Of a stretch of 64,000 nucleotides of DNA, positions 1 through 15,515 are shown in pieces. The stretch covers positions 124,001-188,000 of the forward strand of contig NZ_QXCP01000005.1 of assembly GCF_003711805.1 (NCBI RefSeq), given 5' to 3'. Source of the DNA: Brachybacterium sp. EE-P12. GTDB taxonomy: Bacteria; Actinomycetota; Actinomycetes; Actinomycetales; Dermabacteraceae. A program made the position numbers and the translations under genes. Position 1 is the first letter of the stretch. Each line of letters begins with the position of its first letter. The notes under the pieces were generated by a model. It ran no database searches. It saw only the letters and a program-made list of their open reading frames with translations, and had not been told where the DNA came from.

Positions 1-1
1 C

Positions 2-2150
<2,149 letters not shown>

Positions 2151-2161
<11 letters not shown>

Positions 2162-3488
2162 GCCCGTCACCTCCGACGCCCGGACAGAGCCCCCCGCCCC
2201 GCTGCTGATCCGCGGCGGCCGCCCCTACGGCGAGGGCGTCCAGGACGTCCTCGTCCGGGACGGACGCATCGCCGCGATCGGCGCCGACCTCGAGGCCCCG
2301 GCGGACGCCGAGGTCATCGACGCCGAGGGCTGCATCGTCCTGCCCGGCCTCGTCGACCTCCACACCCATCTGCGCGAGCCCGGCGGGGAGGAGGCCGAGA
2401 CCGTCGAGACCGGCACCCGCGCCGCCGCCCGCGGCGGCTTCACCGCCGTGCACGCGATGGCCAACACGACCCCCGTCGCGGACACCGCCGGCGTGGTCGA
2501 GCAGGTGGCGCTGCGCGGCGACAGCGCCGGCTGGTGCGCCGTGCGCCCCGTCGGCGCGGTCACCGTGGGCCTCGCGGGCGAGCGGCTCGCCGAGCTCGAC
2601 GCGATGGCGAACTCCCGCGCCCGCGTGCGCGTCTTCAGCGACGACGGGAAGTGCGTGCACGACCCCGTGCTGATGCGCCGTGCGCTCGAGTACGTGAAGT
2701 CCTTCGACGGCGTCATCGCCCAGCACGCCCAGGACCCGCGCCTCACCGACGGCGCGCAGATGCACGAGGGCCTCGTCTCCGCGGAGCTCGGGCTCGCGGG
2801 CTGGCCGGCGGTGGCCGAGGAGTCGATCATCGCGCGCGACGTGCTGCTCGCCCAGCACGTCGGCTCCCGCCTGCACGTGTGCCACCTGTCCACCGCCGGC
2901 AGCGTCGACATCGTGCGCTGGGCCAAGCAGCGCGGCATCGCGGTCACCGCGGAGGTCACGCCCCACCACCTGCTGCTGACCGACGAGAACGTGCGCCAGT
3001 TCGACGCCGTGTTCAAGGTGAACCCGCCGCTGCGCACCGCCGCGGACGTCGAGGCCGTGCGCGAGGGGCTGGCCGACGGGACGATCGACATCGTCGCCAC
3101 CGACCACGCCCCCCATCCCGCCGACGCCAAGGACCGCGAGTGGGATCAGGCCGCGATGGGCATGACCGGGCTCGAGACCGCGCTCAGCCTGGTCCAGTCC
3201 ACGATGGTCGACCCGGGGCGGATCAGCTGGCGGGACGTCGCCCGGGTGCTCTCGGAGGCACCGGCCCGGATCGGGCGCGACGAGGACCAGGGACGCCCGC
3301 TCGCCGTGGGGGAGCCCGCCCACCTGCTGGTGTGGGACCCGCGCCCCGTGCGGGTGAGCGACCCCTCCGAGCACGCCTCCCAGGGACGCAACTCGCCCTT
3401 CGCGGGCCTCGAGCTGCCCGGCGCGAACCGCCTCACGCTGCTCGCGGGCCGAGCCACCGTGCGCGACGGCGCGGTGGTGGAGAGGTGA
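2151..3488 (+). CDS. pyrC: Dihydroorotase PyrC
   Basis: Zinc amidohydrolase that cyclises carbamoyl-aspartate to dihydroorotate. 445 residues, class I type. The metal-binding [10 protein letters not shown] motif sits at about residues 68-77 and the ATDHAPHP motif near 317. The GTG start at 2151 lies within pyrB; the frame would otherwise run through pyrB sequence, and this start gives the normal N-terminus (short beta segment then LLIRGG). Overlaps the next gene by 4 bases. Confidence 0.97.
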
Positions 3489-4069
3489 GCGACCGGCTCG
3501 TCCCCGTCCTGCTCCTGGTCCTGCTGTTCCTGCTCGCCCTCGGCGCCATGGCCTGGGGCTGGCGACGCCGCGGCCGTCGCCAGCAGGACCTGCCCGAGCT
3601 GCCGCAGCCGATCGCCGGCGGCAAGGCCCTCGAGATCTCCGCCGATCCGCTGCGCGCCCGCGGCGTCTACGTCTCGACCACGCTCGCCGAGCAGCCGCTC
3701 GAGCGCGTCGTCGCCCGCGGGCTCGGCGCCCGCAGCCGGGCCTGGATCACCGAGGCCGCGGACGCGGGCCGTCCCGTGCTGCTCGTGGATCGCGAGGGAG
3801 CGCCCTCGTTCCTGATCCCCCTGGCCGACGTGCGCTCCCTCCACACCGCCCCCGGCATGGCCGGGAAGTGGGTCGGCGGCGACGGCCTGCTCGTCGTCCG
3901 CTGGCGGCTGGGGGAGACCCTGCTGGACTCCGGGTTCCGACTCGACCGGGCGGAGGACCAGGCCCGCTTCCTCGACCTCCCGCCGTGCGCCCCGCCCCGC
4001 ACCGGCCCCGCCCCGACCACCACCCCGCCCGACTCCACGGCCCCCGAGGCCCGGAAGGAGCATCCATGA
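3485..4069 (+). CDS. PH-like domain membrane protein between pyrC and carA
   Basis: 194-residue protein from GTG 3485 (overlapping the pyrC stop). One hydrophobic segment at residues about 5-25 ([20 protein letters not shown]), a basic stretch (WRRRGRRQQ), then a soluble domain of about 130 residues with alternating strands, and a Pro/Thr-rich tail. The segment [22 protein letters not shown] resembles the conserved actinobacterial protein always found between pyrC and carA and annotated as a PH-like domain or hypothetical protein. A single-pass membrane anchor with a cytosolic domain is the likely topology. Function unknown; the fixed operon position suggests a role tied to pyrimidine synthesis or simply co-transcription. 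No catalytic motif seen. Confidence 0.85.
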   Translation: MSDRLVPVLLLVLLFLLALGAMAWGWRRRGRRQQDLPELPQPIAGGKALEISADPLRARGVYVSTTLAEQPLERVVARGLGARSRAWITEAADAGRPVLLVDREGAPSFLIPLADVRSLHTAPGMAGKWVGGDGLLVVRWRLGETLLDSGFRLDRAEDQARFLDLPPCAPPRTGPAPTTTPPDSTAPEARKEHP

Positions 4070-5261
4070 CCGCCCCCGCCACCCCCCGGCCCTCGGCCCG
4101 AGCGCGCCGCGAGCGCGCGCTGCTGATCCTCGAGGACGGCACCGTGCTGCGCGGCTCCGCCTACGGCGCCCGCGGCGCCCGCTTCGGCGAGGTCGTCTTC
4201 ACCACCGGCATGACCGGCTACCAGGAGACCCTCTCGGACCCCTCCTACGCCGGGCAGATCGTCGTGCAGACCGCCCCGCACATCGGCAACACCGGCGCGA
4301 ACGACGAGGACATGGAGTCCCGCCGCGTGTGGGTGCGCGGCTATGCCGTGCGCGACGCGAGCCGCATCGCCTCCTCGTACCGTGCCGAGCAGTCCCTCGA
4401 CGACCTGCTGATCAGCAGCGACGTCGTCGGGATCAGCGACATCGACACGCGCATGCTCACCCGTCGGCTGCGCGAGAACGGCTCCGCCCGCGGCGGCGTC
4501 TTCTCCGGCGAGGCCCTCGAGGCCTCGGAGGAGGAGCTGCTCGCCCAGGTCCGCTCGCAGCCGGAGATGACCGGCGCGAGCTTCGTCGAGGAGGTCACGA
4601 TCGCCCAGCCGGTCGTCCTCGAGCCGGAGGGAGAGGCCGTGGCGACCGTCGCCGCCGTCGACCTCGGCATCAAGGGCGCCTCCCCGCGCAGCATGCTCGC
4701 CCGCGGCCTGCGCGTGCACCTCCTGCCCGCGACGACCTCCCTCGAGGACCTCCTCGCGATCGGGCCCGACGCCGTGTTCTTCTCCAACGGGCCCGGCGAC
4801 CCCGCCGCCGCGACCGCGCAGATCGAGCTGCTGCGCGGCGTGCTCGACGCCGGCATCCCCTTCTTCGGGATCTGCTTCGGCAACCAGCTGCTGGGCCGCG
4901 CCCTCGGCTTCGACACCTACAAGCTGAAGTTCGGCCACCGCGGCATCAACCAGCCCGTCCAGGACCGCGAGACGGGCCAGGTCGCGATCACCGCCCACAA
5001 CCACGGCTTCGCCGTGGACGTGCCGCTCGAGGGCGAGCACATCGCCCCGCACGACGGCGGCCGCTACGGCCGCGTCGTCGTCTCCCACGTCGGCCTGAAC
5101 GACGACGTGGTCGAGGGGCTGCGCTGCCTGGACCGCCCCGCCTACTCCGTCCAGTACCACCCCGAGGCGGCCGGCGGCCCCCACGACGCCTCGCCCCTCT
5201 TCGACCGACTGGTGGAGCTCGCCGTCGCGCACCGCGCCGGCTCCGCCGACAAGGAGTCCTG

Positions 5262-5262
<1 letters not shown>
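4066..5262 (+). CDS. carA: Carbamoyl phosphate synthase small subunit CarA
   Basis: Glutaminase subunit that supplies ammonia to CarB. 398 residues. N-terminal CPSase small-subunit domain ([18 protein letters not shown]), C-terminal class I glutamine amidotransferase with GPGDP, the nucleophile loop [14 protein letters not shown] and the His/Glu end [12 protein letters not shown]. The FGNQ variant in place of LGHQ is usual in actinobacteria. ATG at 4066 has a good GGAAGGAG site and overlaps the preceding stop. Ends in a TGATG overlap with carB. Confidence 0.98.
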
Positions 5263-8611
<3,349 letters not shown>

Positions 8612-8615
<4 letters not shown>

Positions 8616-9457
8616 GCACGCCGCCGGTGCCCTTCGGCCGGCGCCTGCGCGAGGAGGTCGCCGCCCGCGGCCGCCTCGTCGCCGGCGTCGACCCGCACGC
8701 CGCGCTGCTGGAGTCCTGGGGGCTCGAGGACGGCCCGGAGGGGCTGCGCGCCTTCTCCCGCACCGTGCTCGAGGCGGTCACGGGGCAGGTCGCAGCGATC
8801 AAGCCGCAGTCGGCGTTCTTCGAGCGCCACGGGAGCGCGGGGGTGGCGGTGCTCGAGGAGCTGCTGGCCGCCGCCCGCGCCGCCGGCGTCCTCACGATCC
8901 TCGACGTCAAGCGGGGCGACATCGGCTCGACGATGACCGCCTACGCACAGGCGCACCTGCTGCCCGGGGCGCCGCTCGAGGCCGACGCGATCACCGTCAG
9001 CCCCTATCTCGGCACCGGCTCGCTCGACCCCGCGACCGAGCTCGCGCGACAGCACGGCAAGGGCCTGTTCCTGCTCGCCCTGACCTCCAACCCCGACGGA
9101 CCGCAGGTCCAGCACGCGCGCACCGCGCGCGACACGCCGGTGGCGCTCGAGATCGCGCGACACGCCGAGAGGGCCGGAGCGGCGGCGCCGGGGGAGTGGT
9201 CGAGCATCGGACTCGTCGTCGGGGCGACCGTCGGGGACGCCTACCGCCGCCTCGGCCTGGACGCCGCGGCCCCCTCCGCGCCCCTGCTCGCGCCGGGGGT
9301 CGGGGCCCAGGGCGCAGGGCCTGCGGAGATCACCGACGTCTTCGGTGAACGTGCAGGTCAGGTGCTTGTCTCGGTCTCCCGCGGACTGCTCTCGGCAGGT
9401 CCCGACCTCGGTGCTCTGCGCGAGGGCGCGAGCGAGCTCGCCGCGGCGCACCGCTGA
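8612..9457 (+). CDS. pyrF: Orotidine 5'-phosphate decarboxylase PyrF (long type 2)
   Basis: Final step of UMP synthesis: decarboxylation of OMP. 281 residues, the longer actinobacterial/eubacterial subfamily, with the catalytic [11 protein letters not shown] motif at about residues 97-107 and the substrate loop [13 protein letters not shown] overlaps the carB stop by 4 bases. Last gene of the pyr operon; pyrD and pyrE are not in the window, so dihydroorotate oxidation and orotate phosphoribosylation must be encoded elsewhere. Confidence 0.97.
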
Positions 9458-9479
9458 GCTCCCCGGCCCCCTCCGGAGC

Positions 9480-9520
9480 GGGGCCCCGGATCGACCCCGA
9501 CGGGGCGGGTCCGGGGCCCC
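9480..9520 (+). terminator. Intrinsic terminator of the pyr operon
   Basis: Perfect 11-bp stem (9480-9490 GGGGCCCCGGA with 9510-9520) 22 bases after pyrF, followed by GAAAGG and no T-run. Ends the pyr operon before the mihF leader. Confidence 0.7.
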
Positions 9521-9649
9521 GAAAGGCATCGGACCTGGGACTTAGCGTGTCAAAAGTGCCCTCTGCCACGAATATGGGGTTACGCTCTTCCCACACCGGG
9601 CTCTTCCCGGACCCGCACGTCAACCGCGACAGAACAAGAGGTAAGAACA

Positions 9650-9976
9650 GTGGCTCTCCCTCCCCTCACCCCTGAGCAGCGGGCCGAGGCCCTGAAGAAG
9701 GCCGCCGAGGCTCGTCGCGAGCGCGCGGCCATCAAGGCCCGCCTGAAGGACAGCGCCGGCCACCGCGGCGAGGAGATCAAGAAGGTCCTCGAGGAGGCCG
9801 AGACCAACGAGGTCGTCGGCCGCCTGCGCGTCTCCGCCCTGCTCGAGGCCCTGCCGGGCGTCGGCAAGGTCAAGGCCCAGCAGATCATGGAGGAGATCGG
9901 CATCTCGCCCTCCCGCAAGATCCGCGGCCTCGGCTCGCACCAGGCGGAGAAGCTCGTCGCCCACTTCTCCGAGTGA
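9650..9976 (+). CDS. mihF: Actinobacterial integration host factor (mIHF)
   Basis: Small nucleoid-associated protein that binds and bends DNA; unrelated to proteobacterial IHF. 108 residues from GTG 9650, with AAGAGG 10 bases upstream. A long basic N-terminal helix (about residues 8-40) is followed by the H2TH domain with [20 protein letters not shown] (about residues 64-83) and the conserved end [12 protein letters not shown]. Fixed actinobacterial neighbourhood pyrF-mihF-gmk-rpoZ. The about 130-base region upstream contains possible -10 elements (GAATAT 9570-9575, TACGCT 9581-9586), none decisive. Confidence 0.95.
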   Translation: MALPPLTPEQRAEALKKAAEARRERAAIKARLKDSAGHRGEEIKKVLEEAETNEVVGRLRVSALLEALPGVGKVKAQQIMEEIGISPSRKIRGLGSHQAEKLVAHFSE

Positions 9977-10575
9977 GCCCTGATCCCTCCACCGGGGCCG
10001 GTGCCGCACAGGCGCCGGCCCCGGTCACGGTCCTGGCAGGTCCCACCGCCGTGGGCAAGGGGACGGTCTCCGCGGCGATCCGCGCCCGCTACCCGCAGAT
10101 CTGGCTGTCCGTCTCGGCGACCACCCGGGCACCGCGCCCCGGCGAGATCGACGGGGTGCACTACCGCTTCGTGAGCGAGGAGGACTTCTCGCGCCTGGTC
10201 GAGGACGGCCAGATGCTCGAGTGGGCCGTGGTCCACGGCCGCAACAAGTACGGCACTCCGCGCGGCCCCGTCGAGGAGAAGGTCGCCGAGGGCCGCCCCG
10301 TGCTGCTCGAGATCGACCTCGCCGGCGCCCGCCAGGTGCGCGAGACGCTCCCGGGCGCACGCTTCGTCTTCCTCGCCCCGCCGGACTGGGACACGCTCGT
10401 GCACCGCCTGGTGGGACGCGGCACCGAGGACGAGGAGGAGCGCGAGCGACGCCTCGCCACCGCCCGCGTCGAGCTCGCCGCGGAGGGCGAGTTCGACGTC
10501 ACCATCGTCAACGACTCGGTGGACCGCGCCGCCGACGAGCTCGCCCGCCTGCTCGGCGTGCGCGACCTCACCTGA
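9973..10575 (+). CDS. gmk: Guanylate kinase Gmk
   Basis: Phosphorylates GMP to GDP with ATP. 200 residues; P-loop GPTAVGKGT at about residues 24-32, GMP-binding [13 protein letters not shown] and EWAVVHGNKYGTP-type region ([14 protein letters not shown]). GTG at 9973 overlaps the mihF stop (GTGA). The N-terminus carries a short Ala/Pro-rich extension. Normal family length, high confidence. Confidence 0.97.
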   Translation: MSPDPSTGAGAAQAPAPVTVLAGPTAVGKGTVSAAIRARYPQIWLSVSATTRAPRPGEIDGVHYRFVSEEDFSRLVEDGQMLEWAVVHGRNKYGTPRGPVEEKVAEGRPVLLEIDLAGARQVRETLPGARFVFLAPPDWDTLVHRLVGRGTEDEEERERRLATARVELAAEGEFDVTIVNDSVDRAADELARLLGVRDLT

Positions 10576-10615
10576 CCCCCTCGCTCCAGCGCTCGCCGCC
10601 GCCTGCGGCGTGGCG

Positions 10616-10621
10616 TATCCT
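10616..10621 (+). promoter_or_regulatory. Putative -10 box (TATCCT) of rpoZ
   Basis: TATCCT 36 bases before the rpoZ GTG, in the 82-base gap after gmk. No clear -35. It would allow rpoZ-coaBC transcription independent of gmk. Confidence 0.4.
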
Positions 10622-10657
10622 GGAGCGTCGCACGCCGTCACTCAGGAAGGGACATCC

Positions 10658-11020
10658 GTGGCCGGAACAGTCGCACAGCCCGAAGGCATCACGAACCCCC
10701 CGATCGACCGTCTCCTGGAGACCGTCGACTCGAAGTACGCCCTGGTGCTGTACGCCTCCCAGCGGGCCCGCCAGATCAACGCGTACTACTCGCAGCTCTC
10801 CGAGGGCCTGCTCGAGTTCGTCGGTCCCCTCGTCGACGTCGAGAACCAGGAGAAGCCGCTCTCGATCGCGCTGCGCGAGATCGACGAGGGCCTCCTGACC
10901 GTCCGCGAGATCGACGAGGAGGAGTACGCCGCGCAGAACGAGCCGGACCCCAACGCCCCGGCCCCTCTGCTGCTCGGCGACGACGCCCCCGAGGTCCCGC
11001 CGACCGACTTCCCGCTCTGA
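10658..11020 (+). CDS. rpoZ: RNA polymerase omega subunit RpoZ
   Basis: Small RNA polymerase subunit aiding assembly of the beta' subunit. 120 residues from GTG 10658, which follows an AGGAAGGG site; an upstream in-frame ATG at 10610 exists but lacks one. The omega signature [11 protein letters not shown] (residues about 10-20), [20 protein letters not shown] and the following LSIALREI helix are clear. Sits in the usual gmk-rpoZ-coaBC-metK order. Confidence 0.96.
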   Translation: MAGTVAQPEGITNPPIDRLLETVDSKYALVLYASQRARQINAYYSQLSEGLLEFVGPLVDVENQEKPLSIALREIDEGLLTVREIDEEEYAAQNEPDPNAPAPLLLGDDAPEVPPTDFPL

Positions 11021-11054
11021 TCCCGGCCCTCGCCGGCCGTCGCACGGAGCACGC

Positions 11055-12320
11055 ATGAGCAACCAGCCGCGAACGCTCGCCGGTGCCCGCGTCCTCGTGG
11101 GCGTCGGCGGCGGGATCGCCGCCTACAAGACCGCGCACCTGGTGCGCGGTCTTGTCGGTGAGGGGGCCGAGGTGCGCGTGGTGCCCACGCCCGCCTCGCT
11201 CGAGTTCGTGGGGGCCGCGACCTGGGAGGCGCTGAGCCATCACCGGGTGCTCACCTCCGTCTTCGAGGACGTCGACGAGGTCGCCCACGTCCGCCACGGC
11301 CAGGAGGCCGATCTCGTGGTCGTCGCGCCCGCGACCGCGGACCTGCTCGCCCGGCTGCGGATCGGCCGCGCCGACGACATGCTCACCGCCTCCGCGCTCG
11401 TCACCCGTGCCCCGCTCGTCCTCGCCCCCGCGATGCACACCGAGATGTGGGAGCACCCCTCGACCCGCGAGAACGTCGCCGTGCTGCGTGAGCGCGGCAC
11501 GACCGTGCTCGACCCCGCCGTCGGCCGCCTGACCGGTCCGGACTCCGGACCGGGCCGGCTGCCCGAGCCCGAGGCGATCCTCGACGCCGCCCGTGCGGCG
11601 CTGTCCGCGCCCCGGGACGCTCGCGGAGGAGTGCACCGCGACCTCCTCGGCCGCGAGCTGCTGATCACCGCGGGCGGCACCCGCGAGGACCTCGATCCGG
11701 TCCGCTTCCTCGCCAACCACTCCTCGGGCCGTCAGGGCTGGGCACTCGCCCATGCCGCCCTCGTGCGCGGCGCCCGCGTGCGCCTGGCCGCCGCGAACGT
11801 CCAGCTCGAGACCCCGCCCGGTGCCCGACGCTCCGACGTCGGCAGCGCTGCGGAGCTCGCCGAGCTCGTCGCCGCCGAGCTCGGCGAGGTCGACGCGCTC
11901 GTCATGGCCGCGGCCGTGGCGGACTTCACGGCCGCCGGGCGCTCCGACGCGAAGATCAAGAAGGACGAGGACGACCCCGACTCCGTCCCCGCGCTCGCCC
12001 TGCGCCGCACCCGCGACATCCTGCGTCACAGCGTCGAGTCCCGCGGACAGAGCGCCCGCCCGGCGATCGTCGGCTTCGCCGCGGAGACCGGCGGGGAGGG
12101 CACGGCCGCGCTCGACCTCGCCCGGGCGAAGGCACGTCGCAAGGGCGCCGACCTGCTGGTCTTCAACGACGTGAGCGGCGGGGTGTTCGGCGCCGCGGAC
12201 AACGAGGTGCGGATCCTGGACCGTGCGGGCGAGGAGGTCTCCCGCGCCGCGGGCAGCAAGACCCTCGTCGCCCACGCCGTGCTCGACGCGCTCGTCGCCC
12301 GTCTGCCGCAAGTACCCTGA
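11055..12320 (+). CDS. coaBC: Bifunctional phosphopantothenoylcysteine decarboxylase / phosphopantothenate-cysteine ligase CoaBC
   Basis: Two consecutive coenzyme A steps. 421 residues. N-terminal CoaC flavoprotein domain: [17 protein letters not shown] and [12 protein letters not shown]-terminal CoaB domain from about residue 195: [19 protein letters not shown] and AAVADFTA. In CoaC the usual PxMNxxMW Asn is His, and the lid reads [15 protein letters not shown] with no Cys where the E. coli enzyme has its catalytic Cys; both variants are, to my knowledge, common in actinobacteria. ATG 11055 follows GGAGCACGC. Ends 5 bases before metK. Confidence 0.96.
   Translation: MSNQPRTLAGARVLVGVGGGIAAYKTAHLVRGLVGEGAEVRVVPTPASLEFVGAATWEALSHHRVLTSVFEDVDEVAHVRHGQEADLVVVAPATADLLARLRIGRADDMLTASALVTRAPLVLAPAMHTEMWEHPSTRENVAVLRERGTTVLDPAVGRLTGPDSGPGRLPEPEAILDAARAALSAPRDARGGVHRDLLGRELLITAGGTREDLDPVRFLANHSSGRQGWALAHAALVRGARVRLAAANVQLETPPGARRSDVGSAAELAELVAAELGEVDALVMAAAVADFTAAGRSDAKIKKDEDDPDSVPALALRRTRDILRHSVESRGQSARPAIVGFAAETGGEGTAALDLARAKARRKGADLLVFNDVSGGVFGAADNEVRILDRAGEEVSRAAGSKTLVAHAVLDALVARLPQVP
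12313..12318 (+). promoter_or_regulatory. Putative -10 box (TACCCT) for a leaderless metK mRNA
   Basis: TACCCT lies within the last codons of coaBC, with 7 bases between it and the metK ATG, so transcription would start at or next to the ATG. Same spacing is seen before coaE, uvrB, uvrA and others in this window. Confidence 0.4.
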
Positions 12321-12325
12321 TCCCC

Positions 12326-13534
12326 ATGACCACGAGCGAGCTGCGCACCTTCACGTCCGAATCGGTCACCGAAGGGCACCCCGACAAGATCTGCGACCAG
12401 ATCTCCGACGCGATCCTCGACGACCTGCTCGCCCAGGACACCGGCGCGCGGGTCGCGGTCGAGACCATGGTCACCACCGGGCTCGTGCACGTCGCCGGCG
12501 AGGTCCGCACCAGCGGGTACAGTGACGTGGCGAACATCGTGCGGGACGTGATCCGCGACATCGGCTACGACTCCTCCGAGAAGGGCTTCGACGCCGACTC
12601 CTGCGGCGTGGAGGTCTCCATCGGCGCGCAGTCGCCGGACATCGCCCAGGGCGTGGACACCTCCTTCGAGGCGCGCGGCGACGCCGCCGCCGAGGCCTTC
12701 GCCCGGCTCGGCGCCGGGGACCAGGGCCTCATGTTCGGCTACGCCTGCGACGACACCCCCGAGCTGATGCCGCTGCCGATCCACGCCGCGCACCGCCTCA
12801 CCCAGAACCTCTCCACCGCCCGCCGCGACGGCGTGCTGCCCTACCTCCGCCCCGACGGGAAGACCCAGGTCTCCATCGGCTACGACGAGGACGGCGTGGC
12901 CCGCAGCGTCGAGGCGGTCGTGGTCTCCACCCAGCACAGCGAGGACGTCGACCTCGACTCCCAGCTCGCCCCCGCGATCTCCAAGGTCGTCATCGCCCCC
13001 GTGCTCGAGGACCTCGCCGCGCAGGGCCTGGACACCTCCGGCGTGGTCACCCACATCAACCCCTCCGGCCGCTTCGTGCTGGGCGGTCCCAAGGGCGATG
13101 CGGGGCTGACCGGACGGAAGATCATCGTCGACACCTACGGCGGCATGGCCCGCCACGGCGGCGGCGCGTTCTCCGGCAAGGACCCGAGCAAGGTCGACCG
13201 CTCCGGCGCCTACGCCATGCGCTGGGTCGCGAAGAACATCGTCGCCGCCGGTCTCGCCGAGCGCTGCGAGGTGCAGGTCGCCTACGCGATCGGCGTGGCC
13301 GAGCCGGTGGGCCTGTACATCGAGACCTTCGGCACCGGGAAGGCGCCCGCGCACCGGATCGCCGCCGCTGTGCGCAAGGTGTTCGACCTGCGTCCGGCCG
13401 CGCTCATCGAGGCCCTCGACCTGCTGCGCCCGATCTACTCCCTCACCTCCGTGCACGGCCACTTCGGCCGCGAGCTGCCCGAGTTCACCTGGGAGCGCAG
13501 CGACCGCGCCGAGGAGCTGGAGCGCGCCCTGTGA
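12326..13534 (+). CDS. metK: S-adenosylmethionine synthetase MetK
   Basis: Forms S-adenosylmethionine from ATP and methionine. 402 residues, usual length. ATP-binding SVTEGHPDK near residue 15, [12 protein letters not shown] near 132 and the P-loop [16 protein letters not shown] near 273. No Shine-Dalgarno sequence precedes the ATG; a -10-like TACCCT suggests leaderless initiation. Its stop overlaps hisI by 4 bases, whereas many actinobacteria have priA-def-fmt after metK. Confidence 0.98.
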   Translation: MTTSELRTFTSESVTEGHPDKICDQISDAILDDLLAQDTGARVAVETMVTTGLVHVAGEVRTSGYSDVANIVRDVIRDIGYDSSEKGFDADSCGVEVSIGAQSPDIAQGVDTSFEARGDAAAEAFARLGAGDQGLMFGYACDDTPELMPLPIHAAHRLTQNLSTARRDGVLPYLRPDGKTQVSIGYDEDGVARSVEAVVVSTQHSEDVDLDSQLAPAISKVVIAPVLEDLAAQGLDTSGVVTHINPSGRFVLGGPKGDAGLTGRKIIVDTYGGMARHGGGAFSGKDPSKVDRSGAYAMRWVAKNIVAAGLAERCEVQVAYAIGVAEPVGLYIETFGTGKAPAHRIAAAVRKVFDLRPAALIEALDLLRPIYSLTSVHGHFGRELPEFTWERSDRAEELERAL

Positions 13535-13938
13535 CCGCCTCCGACACCCTCGACGCCGCCCCCGGGACGCCCGCCCTGGACCCCGCCCTGGCCGCCCGAC
13601 TGAAGCACGACGGGGCGGGGCTCCTCACGGCCGTCGTGCAGGACGCGGACGACCGGCGCGTGCTCATGGTCGGCTGGATGGACGACGAGGCGCTGCGCCG
13701 CACCCTGACCACCGGACGGGCGACCTACTGGTCCCGCTCCCGCGGCGAGTACTGGCGCAAGGGCGACACCAGCGGACACGTCCAATGGGTCCGCTCCGTC
13801 GCCCTGGACTGCGACGGCGACACCCTGCTGGTGCAGGTGGACCAGGTCGGCGCCGCCTGCCATCGCGGCACCGACACCTGCTTCGACGGCGGCGACCTGG
13901 GCGCCGTCGTCCTGTCCCAGAAGGAGCGTGAGCAGTGA
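13531..13938 (+). CDS. hisI: Phosphoribosyl-AMP cyclohydrolase HisI
   Basis: Opens the purine ring of phosphoribosyl-AMP in histidine synthesis; zinc enzyme. 135 residues, with [16 protein letters not shown], the [17 protein letters not shown] core and the zinc-ligand tail [18 protein letters not shown] 13531 overlaps the metK stop and the hisI stop overlaps trpE. The rest of the his operon is not in the window; linkage of hisI to trpE is common in actinobacteria. Confidence 0.96.
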   Translation: MTASDTLDAAPGTPALDPALAARLKHDGAGLLTAVVQDADDRRVLMVGWMDDEALRRTLTTGRATYWSRSRGEYWRKGDTSGHVQWVRSVALDCDGDTLLVQVDQVGAACHRGTDTCFDGGDLGAVVLSQKEREQ

Positions 13939-15515
13939 CCGCTGCCGATCCCCGCCCCGAGGCCTATCCCGAGCGGATCGGGGGCCGCGAGGGGAGCGCC
14001 CTGGGCGTGATCACCCCGGACCGCGAGACCTTCCGCGAGCTCGCCGCCCGCCAGCGCGTCGTCCCTGTCTCCGTGCGCCTGCTCGCCGACGAGGACACCC
14101 CCGTCTCCCTGTACCGCCGGCTCACCGCCGAGGGCGGCACGCGCGGCACCTTCCTCCTGGAGTCCGCGGGGGAGGGCGAGGCCTCGCGCTACTCGATCAT
14201 CGGCACCCGCGCCCGCGCCGTGCTCACGGAGCAGGACGGCCAGGCGCGCTGGCGCGGCGACGTGCCCGCCGGGGTCCCGACCTCCGGCAGCCCCGTCGAG
14301 GCGCTCGAGGCCGTCACGCGCGCCTTCCGCGCCGCCCGCCAGCCGCACCTGCCGCCCTTCTCCGGCGGGCTGGTCGGCTTCGTCGCCTACGACGCGGTGC
14401 GCCATTGGGAGAAGCTGCCCGACGTCCCGCCCGACGAGATCGGCCTGCCGGACCTCTCGATGCTCCTCGCGCAGGACGTCGTGGTCCACGACGCCCATGA
14501 CGCCACCGTCGTGCTCGTCGCCAACGCCCTGAACCTCAACGCCACCGACGACGGCGTCGACGCCGCCTACGACGACGCCCTCGCCCGCCTCGAGACCCTC
14601 CGCGAGCGGCTGCGCACCCCGCTCGGCGGCGGACCGGCCGTCTACGACGCGGTCAGCGAGCTCGAGCCGAAGGCGCGCACCGCCCGGCTCGAGTACGAGG
14701 CCGCGGTCCAGGAGGCGGTGCGCGACATCGTCGACGGAGAGATCTTCCAGGTCGTGCCCTCCCAGCGGTTCTCCCTGCCGCTGGCCGCGGACCCCCTGGA
14801 CGTCTACCGGGTGCTGCGCCGCATGAACCCCAGCCCGTACATGTACCTGCTGCGCACCGTGGACGCCTCCGGCGAACCGGTCGACGTGGTCGGCGCGAGC
14901 CCCGAGTCGCTCGTGACCGTGCGCGGTCAGACCGCCACGACGCACCCGATCGCGGGCTCCCGGCCCCGGGGCGCGAGCCCCGAGGAGGACGAGAGGCTCG
15001 GCGCCGAGCTGCTGGCCGATCCGAAGGAGCGCTCCGAGCACCTCATGCTCGTCGACCTCGCCCGCAACGACCTGCAGAAGTTCTGCGCGCCGGGGACCGT
15101 GGTGGTGCGGGACTTCATGCACATCGAGCGCTTCAGCCACATCCAGCACATCGTCTCGACCGTGACCGGCGCTCTGCGCGAGGACGCCTCGGCCTACGAC
15201 GCCCTGCGCGCCACCTTCCCGGCCGGAACGCTCTCCGGCGCCCCGAAGCCCTCCGCGATGCGGATCATCGACCGGCTCGAGCCGGTGCGCCGCGGCGTCT
15301 ACGGCGGCACCGTCGGCTACATCGACTTCGCCGGCGACATGGACATGGCGATCGCGATCCGCACCGCCGTGATCAAGGACGGCGCCGCCCACGTCCAGGC
15401 CGGCGGGGGAGTGGTCGCCGACTCCGACGCGACGATGGAGCACCGCGAGACCCAGACCAAGGCCGCCGCCGCCCTGCGCGCCGTCGCCTCCGCCGACACC
15501 CTCCGCCCGGCATGA
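13935..15515 (+). CDS. trpE: Anthranilate synthase component I TrpE
   Basis: Converts chorismate to anthranilate with ammonia from a TrpG partner. 526 residues. The N-terminal LLES feedback-inhibition motif ([11 protein letters not shown], about residues 73-83) and the chorismate-binding domain with [26 protein letters not shown] and [14 protein letters not shown] are present. GTG 13935 overlaps hisI. No trp leader peptide or attenuator is visible upstream because the gene lies inside an operon. trpG and trpD are not in the window. Confidence 0.97.
   Translation: MTAADPRPEAYPERIGGREGSALGVITPDRETFRELAARQRVVPVSVRLLADEDTPVSLYRRLTAEGGTRGTFLLESAGEGEASRYSIIGTRARAVLTEQDGQARWRGDVPAGVPTSGSPVEALEAVTRAFRAARQPHLPPFSGGLVGFVAYDAVRHWEKLPDVPPDEIGLPDLSMLLAQDVVVHDAHDATVVLVANALNLNATDDGVDAAYDDALARLETLRERLRTPLGGGPAVYDAVSELEPKARTARLEYEAAVQEAVRDIVDGEIFQVVPSQRFSLPLAADPLDVYRVLRRMNPSPYMYLLRTVDASGEPVDVVGASPESLVTVRGQTATTHPIAGSRPRGASPEEDERLGAELLADPKERSEHLMLVDLARNDLQKFCAPGTVVVRDFMHIERFSHIQHIVSTVTGALREDASAYDALRATFPAGTLSGAPKPSAMRIIDRLEPVRRGVYGGTVGYIDFAGDMDMAIAIRTAVIKDGAAHVQAGGGVVADSDATMEHRETQTKAAAALRAVASADTLRPA

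Noticed and set aside
12300-12330. SAM riboswitch upstream of metK
   Set aside because: metK starts 5 bases after coaBC, leaving no room for a leader.
13900-13940. trp attenuator with leader peptide
   Set aside because: trpE overlaps hisI; no leader peptide rich in Trp codons or alternative hairpins exists.
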